A stretch of 64,000 bases of DNA from Ursidibacter maritimus (GCF_009761395.1 NZ_LEKN01000039.1:22212-86211), one strand, 5' to 3'. Counted from the first letter of the stretch, positions 27,837-37,906 are shown. Numbers and translations: made by a program. The notes: generated by a model from the sequence alone, not told the origin.

Positions 27837-28775
27837 CTACTCATATAAACTTGGATCGCTCTCATTCGGGCGAGTTTTAAAACGGCGATGAAGCCACATA
27901 TACTGGCTCTGTGCTTTTAAAATCTCTTTTTCGACTAATTGATTCATTTTCGTTGCGGTATCAATATCATTTTCACATTGGCTAAAATCAACCGCAGGAC
28001 TAATTTTTACCGTATAACCTGAAAAATCATCGTTTCTCATTGGCGTAAATGGCACAACTACGCTCTTCGGGGCTGAACGCAACAACATTCTAGAACCCGC
28101 TGTTGTACAAGTTTCTTGAACAGCAAAGAAAGGGACAAAAACACTATTTTTACGGCCGTAATCGTGATCTGGCGCATACCAAATTGTTTCACCCGCTTTT
28201 AAGGCTTTTATCATTCCGCGTAGATCTTTACGGTCTAGCATCGCTTTGTTGGAGCGTACTCTGCCTCGAAATTGAATCCAATCTAATAATGGATTATCAT
28301 TCGGGCGGTAAACGCCAATACCTTGGTGATGTAGCCCTACAATCCTAGCCCCTAATTCAAGGGTAAGAAAATGCACGCCAACAAATAAAATTCCAGCTCC
28401 TGCTAGCTGATTTTTAAGATGTTCTAATCCTTCAATTTTTGACCATTTCAAAATTCGCTTATCCGACCAAAACCAAGCCATTCCAGTTTCAATAATTGCC
28501 ATTCCGATTGAATCTTGATTCTCTCGTAAAATATGTTCAATTTGAGATTCAGAATAATGCGGAAAACAGAGTGCTAAGTTTCGTTTGGCAATCGCCATTC
28601 TACGCTGACCAAATTTGAATTGAACAAACATTTTACCTAGCGATTTTCCCAATATCACTAAGCAAGGATAAGGTAAACATAAGATAAGTCGAAATATGCC
28701 TAACGCAAGCCATAACCCCCAATACTTAGGCTTTAAAAATTCGGATTGGAACGGTGGTAATTTTTTTTCTGTCAT
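27837..28775 (-). CDS. lpxL: Lipid A lauroyl/myristoyl acyltransferase LpxL (HtrB)
   Basis: The 312-residue inner-membrane acyltransferase has an N-terminal membrane helix (about 17-40) and the catalytic HxxxxE motif in HFLTLELG. It also contains GIGVYRPNDNPLLDW, SNKAMLDRKDLRGMIKALK, WYAPDHDYG and the C-terminal YMWLHRRFKTRP. These blocks are nearly identical to E. coli LpxL and favour it over LpxM. It transfers a secondary acyl chain to Kdo2-lipid IVA in lipid A synthesis. It stands alone, divergent from raiA. Confidence 0.93.
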   Translation of the reverse strand: MTEKKLPPFQSEFLKPKYWGLWLALGIFRLILCLPYPCLVILGKSLGKMFVQFKFGQRRMAIAKRNLALCFPHYSESQIEHILRENQDSIGMAIIETGMAWFWSDKRILKWSKIEGLEHLKNQLAGAGILFVGVHFLTLELGARIVGLHHQGIGVYRPNDNPLLDWIQFRGRVRSNKAMLDRKDLRGMIKALKAGETIWYAPDHDYGRKNSVFVPFFAVQETCTTAGSRMLLRSAPKSVVVPFTPMRNDDFSGYTVKISPAVDFSQCENDIDTATKMNQLVEKEILKAQSQYMWLHRRFKTRPNESDPSLYE

Positions 28776-28973
28776 TCTTTGTTCTCAATGGAGTAAATCA
28801 TTTTACTTTCTTACAGTTAGGCGGAATTATAGTCGAAAAGCCCCTAAAAGTGTTAAGTAGATCAAATTTTTGCATTTTTGTTAGGCTTACCAGTTGAAAT
28901 TTAACAAGGAAAGGCATAATTTGAATACATCATCAATGACCAATGATGGTCAAAACCAAAAGAGGAAAATGCT

Positions 28974-29300
28974 ATGACAATCAATATTTCAAGCAAACAA
29001 ATGGAAGTTACTCCTGCAATCCGTACTCACATTGAGGAGCGTTTAGCAAAATTAAATAAATGGCAAACTCAGCTTATCAATCCACATTTCATTATTCATA
29101 AACTGCCGAATGGCTATGAAGTCGAAGCCTCTATTGGTACACCTGTTGGTGATCTTTTTGCAAAATCGCAAGATGCAGATCTGTACAAAGCGATCAACGA
29201 TGTTGAAACTAAATTAGAAACACAATTAAATAAACAGAAACATAAAGGCGAAGCTCGCCGAGCGGATGAAAGCCTTAAAAAGTTAAATGAAACAAACTAA
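28974..29300 (+). CDS. raiA: Ribosome-associated inhibitor RaiA (YfiA)
   Basis: The 108-residue protein matches the RaiA/YfiA family: [26 protein letters not shown] at the start, then INPHFIIHK, and the basic [14 protein letters not shown] near the end. It folds as a beta-alpha-beta-beta-beta-alpha domain, binds the 30S decoding channel, and stabilises idle 70S ribosomes in cold or stationary phase. The tail after ARRA is short, as in YfiA. The ribosome binding site is AGAGGA. A strong hairpin follows the stop. Confidence 0.94.
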   Translation: MTINISSKQMEVTPAIRTHIEERLAKLNKWQTQLINPHFIIHKLPNGYEVEASIGTPVGDLFAKSQDADLYKAINDVETKLETQLNKQKHKGEARRADESLKKLNETN

Positions 29301-29312
29301 CCTAGCGAGTTA

Positions 29313-29363
29313 AAAAAGGTGTAATGGACAAAAATATAAGATTTTTTTCCATTACACCTTTTT
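29313..29363. terminator. Bidirectional terminator between raiA and leuD
   Basis: The arms at 29313-29328 and 29348-29363 (core GGTGTAATGGA / TCCATTACACC flanked by A and T runs) form a perfect 16-bp stem with a 19-base loop. A/T runs on both sides would allow termination of both convergent transcripts. The core is shared with the hairpin at 23104-23145 and one arm resembles sequence at 60248-60264. Confidence 0.85.
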
Positions 29364-29384
29364 CTATCAGAGAACTTGGTTGGA

Positions 29385-29990
29385 TTATCTCAAAAAAGCA
29401 GGAATTTTATTTTCGTATTCTGCAATTTTTTGCTCGTGTTGCAGTGTTAATCCGATATTATCTAAGCCATTTAATAAGCAATGGCGGCGGAAAGTATCAA
29501 TTTCAAAAGGATAGGTTTTGTCGTTGGCGACAACGGTTTGAGCGTCAAGATCGACTGTAATTTCAGCACCTTCATTGGCAACTACATATTTGAACAATTC
29601 ATCAACTTCTTCCTCACTTAAACGGATAGGTAACATTTGGTTGTTTAAGCTATTACCATAGAAAATATCCGCGAAACTTGGTGCGATAATTGCTCGGATA
29701 CCATAATCATCTAATGCCCAAGGTGCGTGTTCACGAGAAGAACCGCAACCAAAATTTTCACGAGCAAGTAAGATACTCGCTCCTTGATAACGTGGATAGT
29801 TAAGCACAAAATCAGGGTTTGGTTGCTTGCCTTCGTCATCTAGAAAACGCCATTCGTGGAATAAATGTGCTCCAAAACCTACACGAGTTACTTTTTGTAA
29901 GAATTGTTTTGGAATAATTGCATCAGTATCGACATTTGATGCGTCAAGTGGCACTGCTAGGCCTGTATGTTGTCTAAATTCTTTTGCCAT
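29385..29990 (-). CDS. leuD: 3-isopropylmalate dehydratase small subunit
   Basis: The 201-residue protein is the aconitase swivel domain of isopropylmalate isomerase. [13 protein letters not shown] near residue 20 and [19 protein letters not shown] (about 70-88) are diagnostic. With LeuC it converts 2-isopropylmalate to 3-isopropylmalate in leucine synthesis. It lies 95 bases downstream of leuC on the same strand, with a paired uptake-signal hairpin between them. leuA and leuB are not in this window, so the leucine genes are either split or lie elsewhere. Confidence 0.97.
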   Translation of the reverse strand: MAKEFRQHTGLAVPLDASNVDTDAIIPKQFLQKVTRVGFGAHLFHEWRFLDDEGKQPNPDFVLNYPRYQGASILLARENFGCGSSREHAPWALDDYGIRAIIAPSFADIFYGNSLNNQMLPIRLSEEEVDELFKYVVANEGAEITVDLDAQTVVANDKTYPFEIDTFRRHCLLNGLDNIGLTLQHEQKIAEYENKIPAFLR

Positions 29991-30019
29991 TTTATCTGTC
30001 CTTTATCTTTTTATATTTA

Positions 30020-30065
30020 ACAAGCGGTACTTTTTGTAAAATTTTTTGAAAATCTGACCGCTTGT
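30020..30065 (-). other. Inverted uptake-signal pair between leuC and leuD
   Basis: ACAAGCGGT (30020-30028) and ACCGCTTGT (30057-30065) form a 9-bp stem. It has terminator geometry, yet lies inside the presumed leuCD transcript, so it may lower leuD expression relative to leuC. Both copies are full uptake signal cores. Confidence 0.65.
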
Positions 30066-30085
30066 AACACTGATTTATTGAAGAA

Positions 30086-31492
30086 TTAGTGAAGTTCAAC
30101 TTTGCGGATATCGACAAATTTACCGAATACCGCCGCAGCTGCAGCCATTGCTGGACTGACTAAGTGAGTCCGTCCACCACGACCTTGACGACCTTCAAAG
30201 TTACGGTTACTGGTTGATGCACAACGCTCACCGGGTGCTAAACGGTCTTGGTTCATCGCTAAACACATTGAACAACCTGGTTGGCGCCATTCAAAGCCTG
30301 CTTCAATAAAGATTTTGTCTAAACCTTCTTTTTCTGCCTGTTCACGCACTAAGCCTGAACCTGGTACAACGAGTGCTTGCACGCCATTTGCAACTTTACG
30401 CCCTTTTGCCACAGCGGCGGCGGCTCGTAAATCTTCAATACGAGAGTTTGTACAAGAGCCGATAAAGACTTTATCAATAGAAACATCCGTTAATTTAATA
30501 CTGTGTGGTAAATCCATATAAGCCAAGGCTTTCTCGGCAGATTGACGCTCAATTGGATCGATCATTTCTTCTGGGTTAGGAATAAGGTCATTTACACCGA
30601 TAACGTGTCCAGGGTTTGTTCCCCAAGTGATTTGAGGTTCAATTTCATTACCTTCTAAGGTTACAACGGTATCAAATTCTGCCCCTTCATCTGTATGTAA
30701 TGTTTTCCAGTAGGCAATAGCATGATCCCAATCTTCACCTTTAGGTGCATTTGGTTTATCTTTTAAATATGCGAAAGTGGTTTCATCAGGGGCGATTAAG
30801 CCTGATTTTGCACCTAATTCGATAGCCATATTACAAACGGTCATTCGACCTTCCATTGATAAATCACGAATGGCTTCTCCACAGAATTCTACAACGTGCC
30901 CTGTACCACCTGCCATTGTGGTTTTACCGATAATGGCAAGCACAATATCTTTTGCTGTAATGCCTTCACGCACTTTACCACGTACTTCAATTTTCATTTT
31001 TTTTGCACGAGCTTGTTTAACGGTTTGAGTGGCAAGAACATGTTCTACTTCTGATGTACCGATACCAAACGCTAATGCCCCGAAAGCACCATGAGTCGCA
31101 GTATGAGAGTCACCACAAACAATGGTCATTCCCGGTAAGGTTAAGCCTTGCTCTGGTCCCATTACGTGAACGATACCTTGGTTGATGTGGTTAATGTCGT
31201 AGAGTTGAATACCGAATTGATCTGTATTTTTAGATAACTCAACCATTTGAATACGTCCCATTTCACCTGAACCGCTTAAATCACGACTATCCGTTGGTAC
31301 GTTGTGATCCATTGTTGCAACGGTTTTGGTTGGTTGACGAACTTCACGTCCCATTGCTCTTAATCCATCAAACGCTTGTGGAGAAGTCACTTCGTGAACT
31401 AAATGACGATTGATATAGAGTAAGGGAGTTTCACCTGGTGCTTCGTGAACAATATGGGCATCAAACAATTTTTCGTATAATGTTTTTTTCAT
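30086..31492 (-). CDS. leuC: 3-isopropylmalate dehydratase large subunit
   Basis: The 468-residue aconitase-family protein has the three 4Fe-4S cysteines in GSCTNSR (about 347) and CSMC (about 407-410), and [19 protein letters not shown] (about 130-148). With LeuD it forms the cytoplasmic isopropylmalate isomerase. The length fits E. coli LeuC (466). The 344-base upstream gap probably holds its promoter; I found no leucine-rich leader peptide there. Confidence 0.97.
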   Translation of the reverse strand: MKKTLYEKLFDAHIVHEAPGETPLLYINRHLVHEVTSPQAFDGLRAMGREVRQPTKTVATMDHNVPTDSRDLSGSGEMGRIQMVELSKNTDQFGIQLYDINHINQGIVHVMGPEQGLTLPGMTIVCGDSHTATHGAFGALAFGIGTSEVEHVLATQTVKQARAKKMKIEVRGKVREGITAKDIVLAIIGKTTMAGGTGHVVEFCGEAIRDLSMEGRMTVCNMAIELGAKSGLIAPDETTFAYLKDKPNAPKGEDWDHAIAYWKTLHTDEGAEFDTVVTLEGNEIEPQITWGTNPGHVIGVNDLIPNPEEMIDPIERQSAEKALAYMDLPHSIKLTDVSIDKVFIGSCTNSRIEDLRAAAAVAKGRKVANGVQALVVPGSGLVREQAEKEGLDKIFIEAGFEWRQPGCSMCLAMNQDRLAPGERCASTSNRNFEGRQGRGGRTHLVSPAMAAAAAVFGKFVDIRKVELH

Positions 31493-31836
31493 AGCTTTTC
31501 CAACTCACTAATAAAATGTGCTTAAAACTAAACAAGCAGTATGCTATTCCTATTTTAAAATGCTAACAGGGGGTAAATATTTTTATAAAAACAACCGCTT
31601 GTTGAATGGCAAGGAATATAACTGCTCTCCAAATGAAAGTAAAATGCTATTTTTGTGCAAAATTCATTTTTTTATTCTGTTTGATAAGCAAAAAATAGAT
31701 AAATATTGGATATTCATAGAATAAAATATCGAATTTTTTTGATTTGCTAGAACCTTATCTAGTGGATAAGGTTCTTTATAGAAGATTAGATAGTAAAGGC
31801 TGTTTATAAATTTGCGAAATTAACAGGGAAATCCTA
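31493..31836. promoter_or_regulatory. Intergenic region upstream of leuC and downstream of bcr, with a hairpin
   Basis: A perfect 11-bp stem AGAACCTTATC (31749-31759) / GATAAGGTTCT (31765-31775) with a 5-base loop lies about 60 bases after the bcr stop and may end that transcript, although a clean U-run is absent on the minus strand. Facing leuC, a TTACTT-16-TATATT pair on the minus strand around 31615-31645 is a candidate promoter. One minus-strand uptake signal lies near 31600. No other gene is seen. Confidence 0.45.
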
Positions 31837-33024
31837 TCAATCTGAATTACGACAAGCTAAAAAATAATAGCAAATAGATGCCACGAAAGTGCAAGTTGCC
31901 ATCATATATAGCATTGGTCGTTCAGTGTTTAATGGGATGTGTGATAGACCTGCTCCAATTAATGATGCAATGCCAAAACGAGCTGTTCCAGCTAAGGCAT
32001 TTGCTGTTCCTGCCATTTGAGGATAACGATCTAAAATCGCTGCTGAGGCGTTGCTACCGATAGTGGAAACCATTCCAACAAAAATAGCAATTCCAATTGC
32101 CATTGACCATAAGCCAAGTTCAAATGTTGCAGAAATCGCTAGCCAAATTCCTGCAATAAATTGTAATGTTAGACCAATTCGTAACATTTTTTCTGAACCA
32201 ATTTGGGTAACTAATCGCCCGTTAATAAAGGTCATTACAATCATTACACCAATATTTAACATAAAGAAGTAACCGAAATATTCTGCAGAAACACCATATA
32301 AACCAATATAAACGAGTGAACCTGATGTTAAGAAACAGAACATTCCAGAGAAAGAGAGTCCACCAACTAAAACATATCCAAGGGTAGCTTTGTGTGAAAT
32401 CAGAGCTACGAAATTTTTTAAGACTTTAGTAAAGTTGAGTGGGGCTTTATTCTCTTGTTTGAGTGTTTCTGGTATGCCAATAGCAAACAAGCTAGCACAT
32501 ATAATCCCCATTACCATCAGTAAGTAGAAAATAGCGTGCCAATGAAACCAGTGAGCGAGATGTCCTCCCACAATAGGCGCAAGTAATGGTGCGACCATTG
32601 TAATAATCATAATCGTGGACATCATTCGTGCAAATTGGTTACGTTCAAACAGATCTCGAACTAATGCGCCCAGTACTACAGCAGGTGCTGCACCAAATAA
32701 TCCTTGAATGAAACGCAATAGATAAAAATTTTCAATATTGGCAACTTGGGTTAGAAAAAAAGAAGCAACAGCTCCGCCTGATAATCCCAATAGAATAATC
32801 GGTTTTCTCCCGAAACTATCTGCAATCGGTCCCCAAAACAGTTGCCCTATGGCAAAACCAAAGGTAAAAATAGCCAAAGTTGTTTGGACTTTTTCTTGAG
32901 AAACATTGAGATCTTGTGCAATATCTAAAAATGATGGCAAATACATATCAATGGCAAGGGGAGGAAGCATTGAGAGTAAGCCTAAAATTACGACAAAAAA
33001 GCCAGTTGGTCTTGTTGCATTCAT
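31837..33024 (-). CDS. bcr: Bcr/CflA-family drug efflux MFS transporter
   Basis: The 395-residue protein has 12 predicted membrane helices. Drug:H+ antiporter motifs include PLAIDMYLPSF in helix 1, GQLFWGPIADSFGRKP (motif A, about 60-75), and RFIQGLFGAAPAVVLGA (motif C-like). This is the Bcr/CflA branch, which in E. coli exports bicyclomycin, sulfonamides and some dipeptides. The substrate here is unknown. Its start codon overlaps the rsuA stop by one base (TAATG), the same rsuA-bcr coupling seen in H. influenzae and E. coli. Confidence 0.92.
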   Translation of the reverse strand: MNATRPTGFFVVILGLLSMLPPLAIDMYLPSFLDIAQDLNVSQEKVQTTLAIFTFGFAIGQLFWGPIADSFGRKPIILLGLSGGAVASFFLTQVANIENFYLLRFIQGLFGAAPAVVLGALVRDLFERNQFARMMSTIMIITMVAPLLAPIVGGHLAHWFHWHAIFYLLMVMGIICASLFAIGIPETLKQENKAPLNFTKVLKNFVALISHKATLGYVLVGGLSFSGMFCFLTSGSLVYIGLYGVSAEYFGYFFMLNIGVMIVMTFINGRLVTQIGSEKMLRIGLTLQFIAGIWLAISATFELGLWSMAIGIAIFVGMVSTIGSNASAAILDRYPQMAGTANALAGTARFGIASLIGAGLSHIPLNTERPMLYMMATCTFVASICYYFLACRNSD

Positions 33025-33716
33025 TAAAAACTCGCTATTTCTTGTTCAGTTAGAGCCCTAAATTCCCCTTCTTCAAGTGATTGATCTAAAACGACATTAC
33101 CAATTCGCCAACGATGTAGAGCGACAACTTTATTTCCTAAGGCTGCAAACATTCGTTTAACTTGATGATAACGTCCTTCACTAATCGTTAAATTAACGTT
33201 GTAATCATCTAAAATGTCTAGGGTTGCAGGTTTCGTTAATGTTTTTTCACCGCGTAATAAAATTCCCGATGCAAATTGTTCGGCATAGAATGGCTCAATA
33301 GGATCAGCCAACGTAACTAAATAAGTTTTTTCACAGTGATGTTTAGGCGATGTGATACGATGCGACCATTGACCATCATCGGTTAAAAGAACTAATCCAG
33401 TCGTATCAGCATCTAAACGCCCTGCACAATGCAATTTGGCAGTTAATGGGTAATCAAAAAATTGAAAGACCGTAGGATAATCGCCATCATCGTGTGAACA
33501 GACGCAGTTTTGTGGTTTATACAACATAAAATATTGGCCTTCATTCACCCATTCTAATATCTCACCATCAAAGCAAATTTCGTCTTGTTCACTAATTTTT
33601 AAAGCACTATTTTTCTCAATAACTCCATTCACTGTGACTTGTCCTGATCTGAGTGCTTTTGTTGCTTGTGAGCGAGTTAGCCCGGTGTTTTCTGCAATAA
33701 ATTTATCTAAACGCAT
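33024..33716 (-). CDS. rsuA: 16S rRNA pseudouridine 516 synthase RsuA
   Basis: The 230-residue protein has an N-terminal S4 RNA-binding domain (about 1-48, [20 protein letters not shown]) and a RsuA/RluB-type catalytic domain. Catalytic Asp lies in [17 protein letters not shown], and the [15 protein letters not shown] motif follows. It makes pseudouridine 516 in 16S rRNA. It is the first gene of an rsuA-bcr operon, divergent from ychE. Confidence 0.95.
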   Translation of the reverse strand: MRLDKFIAENTGLTRSQATKALRSGQVTVNGVIEKNSALKISEQDEICFDGEILEWVNEGQYFMLYKPQNCVCSHDDGDYPTVFQFFDYPLTAKLHCAGRLDADTTGLVLLTDDGQWSHRITSPKHHCEKTYLVTLADPIEPFYAEQFASGILLRGEKTLTKPATLDILDDYNVNLTISEGRYHQVKRMFAALGNKVVALHRWRIGNVVLDQSLEEGEFRALTEQEIASF

Positions 33717-33890
33717 TCTCTATATCCTAAATGTAAATGATGCCCTGAATAAAATTAGGGTAATAATGTGATTATAGTCCTATTTTCTCTTCGGCTGTAA
33801 ATTAAGTTGTAAATTTTTGCAAGCTCTTTGGCGATTGAGCTATATGTCTATATAATGAAGAACGGTTTTTCAATCAAAATAGGCATTATT

Positions 33891-34544
33891 GTGGATATTG
33901 TGGTGAATTTTGCGATTTATTTGCAATTTTTTATTGGATTATTTGCTATCGTAAACCCATTCGGGACTTTACCGATTTTTTTCAGTATGACGGCTCATCA
34001 GTATGAAGCGGACCGTAACAGAACGAATTTAACCACGTCTATTTCTGTTGGCGTTATTTTGCTAGTCAGCCTGTATTTCGGTAAATTGATCTTGGATGTA
34101 TTCAGTATTTCACTGAACTCTTTCCGTGTGGCTGGTGGTTTTTTGATTGTCAGTATTGCAATGACGATGATCAGCGGCAAATTAGGTGAGCACAAACAGA
34201 ATAAAGAAGAACGAAATGAAGATGTTTCAGAGTATGAAAATCTTGGAGTGGTACCATTAGCAATGCCAATTATGGCTGGTCCTGGGGCGATTGGTTCAAC
34301 TATTGTTTGGGGAACTCGCTATCATTCGTGGGTAGATTATGTCGGTTTTAGTGTTGCGATTATTCTATTTGCGGCGACTTGTTATGTTTTATTCCGATTT
34401 TCCGCACCATTAGTAAAACGTTTGGGAAAAACAGGTTCAAATGTTGTAACACGTATTATGGGGTTAATTCTAATGGCGTTAGGCATTGAGATTATTGTCG
34501 CAGGATTAAGCAATTTATTTCCAGGGCTTACATCAATTAACTAA
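33891..34544 (+). CDS. ychE: YchE/MarC-family inner membrane protein
   Basis: The product is a 217-residue membrane protein with about six helices. FFIGLFAIVNPFGTLPIF at the start, SFRVAGG, AMTMISGKLGE, GVVPLAMPIMAGPGAI and VITRIMGL-like blocks align closely with E. coli YchE (215 residues). The family is annotated as a possible neutral amino acid transporter, but transport is not proven. I chose the GTG at 33891 because it matches the YchE N-terminus and follows TAGG. An ATG at 33855 and a TTG at 33828 are in frame, but would add a tail absent from homologues. Confidence 0.88.
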   Translation: MDIVVNFAIYLQFFIGLFAIVNPFGTLPIFFSMTAHQYEADRNRTNLTTSISVGVILLVSLYFGKLILDVFSISLNSFRVAGGFLIVSIAMTMISGKLGEHKQNKEERNEDVSEYENLGVVPLAMPIMAGPGAIGSTIVWGTRYHSWVDYVGFSVAIILFAATCYVLFRFSAPLVKRLGKTGSNVVTRIMGLILMALGIEIIVAGLSNLFPGLTSIN

Positions 34545-34599
34545 TGAAATAATGAACATTAAGCATAGGCTCAACTTGACCACTGAAGGAAAATAAGCG

Positions 34600-36117
34600 G
34601 TGAGATTTGCAAAATTTTTTACTATATTGACCGCTTGTTTAGGCGTAATCACTGCTTGCGATCAAAAAACAGAGCAGAAACCAACCGTTTCAGCAATAGA
34701 TAAATCGCCCCACGAATTAACACGTGCAATTTATTCTGCTCATTTACAACTTGACCCACATTTAATTAAGGCAACGCCTGATGCTGCTCCTCTTCGTGAT
34801 TTACTTGTCGGTTTGATGCGATTTAATTCAGCAGGCGATGTTGTTCCTGCGATTGCCAAAGAGTTTTTTAGTGATGACAATAAAAACTGGCTCTTTATCT
34901 TAGATGATCAAGCAAAATGGTCGAACGGAGAAGCTGTAATTGCAGATGATTTTGTTGCAAGTTGGCAGCGCCTTGCAGATAAAAATAACCACTCTCCTTT
35001 GGCTCATTATTTGATCTATATGGGGGTTGAGAATGCGAAAGAGATTATTGAAGGCGTAAGAGTAAGTAATGAGTTGGGCGTTAAGGCATTAAATGCTCAT
35101 ACGTTACAGATTCAATTAGTCCAAGCTAATCCAAATTTCCCTAAAATGTTGGCGCATATTGCACTGCTACCAACTTATCGCGGGCAAAAACCTGAAGAAT
35201 ATAAGTTTATTAGTAATGGTGATTATCGTATAAAAGAACGTAGTAAAACAACCTTAACGTTACAATCAGAGCGGACTGAGTTAGCTTTTCAAACAGTGTT
35301 ATATCAATTGATTACGACTATTCAAAACCCAAGCCGCTTTGATATCGTGGAGAATCCACTAGTTAGTTATACTCGTAACCAAATAATGCTTCCTCGTTTA
35401 TGTACCTATTTTTACGAATTTAACTTTAACGATCCAGTGTTGAAACGAAAGGAAGTTCGCCAAGCTATTCAAGCGATGTTATCGCCATCTCAGATTGCGA
35501 GTGGCATAGGGATTGCCAATTATTTTGTATTGCCAAAAACAATGCTTGAAAACTCAGAACGCCCATTGCCAAAATCGAGTGCGGAGCAAATCTTGCACCA
35601 GATTGGTATTGATGCAAAATCGCCTGTTCAAATTAGCTTAACCTATGATGATCAAGAACCACACAATCGGATTGCGACACGAATTGCTCGTAAGTTGGGA
35701 CAATCGGATCTCTTTAGAATCGATGAGCAAGCGGTGAGTTGGGAAGAATTATTGGCAAAACGTAACACGCAACAATTTCAGCTCATTCGCTCTGGCTGGT
35801 GTGCAGATTATTCAGACCCGCTCTCTTTCTTAACAATGTTTCATTCAAGTAGCCCCGATAACAAAAGTGGCTATCACAATGAAATGATAAACCAATCACT
35901 AGAAGAGTTACAATCAGCAGTGTTATCAAAAGCAGAGAGAGAGCAAAAGATAATGTCTATCGTGAATGAATTGCAAAAAGATGTTGCTATCTTACCGCTT
36001 TTCCAATATCAAAGGAGAGTGACCGTATTACCTGATATTCAAGGAATTGAAATGAATAACAGTAGTGAAGTGATTTACAGTAAAGATTTATATCGACAAC
36101 AAAAGGATGCACAATGA
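34600..36117 (+). CDS. Peptide ABC transporter substrate-binding lipoprotein (OppA-like)
   Basis: The 505-residue SBP family 5 protein has a lipoprotein signal ending in VITAC (Cys20). The extracytoplasmic binding domain contains YSAHLQLDPHLIKATPD and the family segment WSNGEAVIADDFVASWQRL. It resembles oligopeptide/murein-peptide binding proteins such as H. influenzae HI0213. No permease or ATPase genes are beside it, so it must use a transporter encoded elsewhere. Its GTG start lies inside an AAGCGGTGAG uptake-like sequence (34594-34603). It overlaps apbC by four bases, which suggests coupling, though the two functions are unrelated. Confidence 0.86.
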   Translation: MRFAKFFTILTACLGVITACDQKTEQKPTVSAIDKSPHELTRAIYSAHLQLDPHLIKATPDAAPLRDLLVGLMRFNSAGDVVPAIAKEFFSDDNKNWLFILDDQAKWSNGEAVIADDFVASWQRLADKNNHSPLAHYLIYMGVENAKEIIEGVRVSNELGVKALNAHTLQIQLVQANPNFPKMLAHIALLPTYRGQKPEEYKFISNGDYRIKERSKTTLTLQSERTELAFQTVLYQLITTIQNPSRFDIVENPLVSYTRNQIMLPRLCTYFYEFNFNDPVLKRKEVRQAIQAMLSPSQIASGIGIANYFVLPKTMLENSERPLPKSSAEQILHQIGIDAKSPVQISLTYDDQEPHNRIATRIARKLGQSDLFRIDEQAVSWEELLAKRNTQQFQLIRSGWCADYSDPLSFLTMFHSSSPDNKSGYHNEMINQSLEELQSAVLSKAEREQKIMSIVNELQKDVAILPLFQYQRRVTVLPDIQGIEMNNSSEVIYSKDLYRQQKDAQ

Positions 36118-37211
36118 ATCAACTTACCGAACAACAACTCAATAAAGTTAAAGAGATTGTTCAACAATTTACCCATCCAACGTTGCAAAAAGATTTGTTA
36201 GCGTTGAATGCACTTAAAAAAGCAGAATTAGCAGGTGGGATTTTACGTCTTGAATTTACAATGCCATTTGCTTGGAATAGCGGATTTGACGCACTGAAAC
36301 AGGCAACGGAAGAAAAACTAAAATTAGCAGTGGGTGCTAATGCAGTAAAATGGGTTATTAATTATCAAATAGCTACGTTAAAGCGTGCTAACAATCACCC
36401 TGCGGTAAATGGCGTTAAAAATATTATTGCGGTTACTTCAGGTAAAGGTGGGGTAGGCAAATCAACGACTACGGTGAATTTGGGCCTCGCTTTAAAAGCG
36501 CAAGGTGCAAGAGTAGGAATTTTAGATGCTGATATTTACGGCCCATCTATTCCACATATGTTAGGAGCGGCAGATCAACGCCCAACATCACCTGATAATA
36601 AGCATATCACCCCAATTGAAGCTCAGGGTATTTACTCAAACTCTATCGGCTATTTAATGGAAGCTGATAATGCGACTATTTGGCGTGGCCCAATGGCAAG
36701 TAGTGCATTAAGCCAGTTATTACAAGAAACCTGGTGGCCAGATTTAGATTATTTAGTCATTGATATGCCACCAGGTACAGGAGATATTCAGTTAACTCTG
36801 TCTCAACAAATTCCTGTTACAGGTGCAGTGGTGGTAACGACCCCACAAGATATTGCTTTACTTGATGCGATTAAAGGTATTGCAATGTTTGAGCGAGTTT
36901 CAGTGCCTGTCTTAGGAATTATCGAAAATATGAGTGTACACATTTGCTCAAATTGTGGGCATCACGAACATATTTTTGGTACAGGTGGGGCAAATCGTGT
37001 TGCAGAAAAATATAAAACCCAAGTATTAGGTCAATTACCACTGCATATTCGTTTGCGTGAAGATCTTGATAATGGTAAACCAACAGTGGTTGCAGATCCT
37101 AACCACGAAATTAGCCAAGCGTATGCCGAATTAGCATCAAAAGTAGCTGCTGAGCTCTACTGGCAAGGCAGTGTTATTCCTTCGGAAATTATGATCAGAG
37201 AAGTGAAGTAA
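36114..37211 (+). CDS. apbC: Iron-sulfur cluster carrier ApbC (Mrp)
   Basis: The 365-residue MRP/NBP35-type P-loop protein has an N-terminal DUF59 domain (about 1-85). The deviant Walker A SGKGGVGKSTT lies at about residue 108, Walker B DMPPGTGD follows, and the CSNCG CxxC pair near residue 283 binds a bridging 4Fe-4S cluster at the dimer interface. It transfers Fe-S clusters to apoproteins in the cytoplasm. The length fits E. coli Mrp/ApbC (369). The ATG overlaps the stop of the preceding gene (ATGA), and a bidirectional terminator follows. Confidence 0.95.
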   Translation: MNQLTEQQLNKVKEIVQQFTHPTLQKDLLALNALKKAELAGGILRLEFTMPFAWNSGFDALKQATEEKLKLAVGANAVKWVINYQIATLKRANNHPAVNGVKNIIAVTSGKGGVGKSTTTVNLGLALKAQGARVGILDADIYGPSIPHMLGAADQRPTSPDNKHITPIEAQGIYSNSIGYLMEADNATIWRGPMASSALSQLLQETWWPDLDYLVIDMPPGTGDIQLTLSQQIPVTGAVVVTTPQDIALLDAIKGIAMFERVSVPVLGIIENMSVHICSNCGHHEHIFGTGGANRVAEKYKTQVLGQLPLHIRLREDLDNGKPTVVADPNHEISQAYAELASKVAAELYWQGSVIPSEIMIREVK

Positions 37212-37224
37212 CTTCCAAAAAATA

Positions 37225-37249
37225 AGCCTTGTATATTCTACAAGGCTTT
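37225..37249. terminator. Terminator between apbC and the DUF2057 gene
   Basis: AAGCCTTGTA (37225-37234) and TACAAGGCTT (37240-37249) form a perfect 10-bp stem with a 5-base loop, with TTTAATTT on the right and an A-rich tract on the left. It lies between convergent stops at 37211 and 37265. Confidence 0.85.
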
Positions 37250-37264
37250 AATTTATCCGATTAC

Positions 37265-37906
37265 TTATTGCTTTTTCGCCCAATCTAAGAAACGTTTTTG
37301 CGTTTCTTTGTCTGCTTGTTGGAACCAGTATTGTAATTGCTGTTCTGCAATATTTTCACCTTGAACCATGACCTTACCTTTTGCAGCTTTGCCATTTGAT
37401 GCAGGCATCATTGCCGCCATTGGCGTAACCGCAAGGGTTTTTAATGAAGCAACATTATTGCCACTATTGTAGTTTGATAGATTTTCAATAATGTTTGCAT
37501 TCGGCATAAAGCCTTCAGCTTTCAAATAATCGTGCTTATACTCAACATCTTTACCAGACGCTGTTTTTACGCTGAATTTAGGCGATTTTTTAAATTCGGC
37601 AACATTGCTATCAGTGCGTAAATCAGGAGTCGTAATTTTAATATCTTCATTGCTACCTGCAAAGGTAATGACAATTGGTTGTGACTCAAAGAAAGAGCTG
37701 TCTGAACCAGAATGGTAAATACTGGAAACTTCGACTACAACTTGGTGTTGGTTACTATCATTTACTTCTAATTTGGTACTTTTTTTAACTTTTTGTCCGT
37801 CAAAAGCTAAAAAATTAATATTAGATGAGCTACTCACTGTTCCTGCTAAAGCGGTCGCACTGATAAATAAAGCACTCAAAGTAAATGCGATTTTGGCTAA
37901 TTTCAT
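37265..37906 (-). CDS. DUF2057 family exported protein (UPF0319)
   Basis: The 213-residue protein has a clear Sec signal peptide (1-21, ending ATALA-G). The mature part is beta-rich, with INFLAFDGQKV after the signal, a QHQVVVEVSSIYHSG block, and a C-terminal helix LQYWFQQADKETQKRFLDWAKKQ. This pattern fits the YccT-like UPF0319/DUF2057 family, which is of unknown function and common in Pasteurellaceae and Vibrionaceae. It is a single gene convergent with apbC. The ribosome binding site is TAGGAG. Confidence 0.85.
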   Translation of the reverse strand: MKLAKIAFTLSALFISATALAGTVSSSSNINFLAFDGQKVKKSTKLEVNDSNQHQVVVEVSSIYHSGSDSSFFESQPIVITFAGSNEDIKITTPDLRTDSNVAEFKKSPKFSVKTASGKDVEYKHDYLKAEGFMPNANIIENLSNYNSGNNVASLKTLAVTPMAAMMPASNGKAAKGKVMVQGENIAEQQLQYWFQQADKETQKRFLDWAKKQ

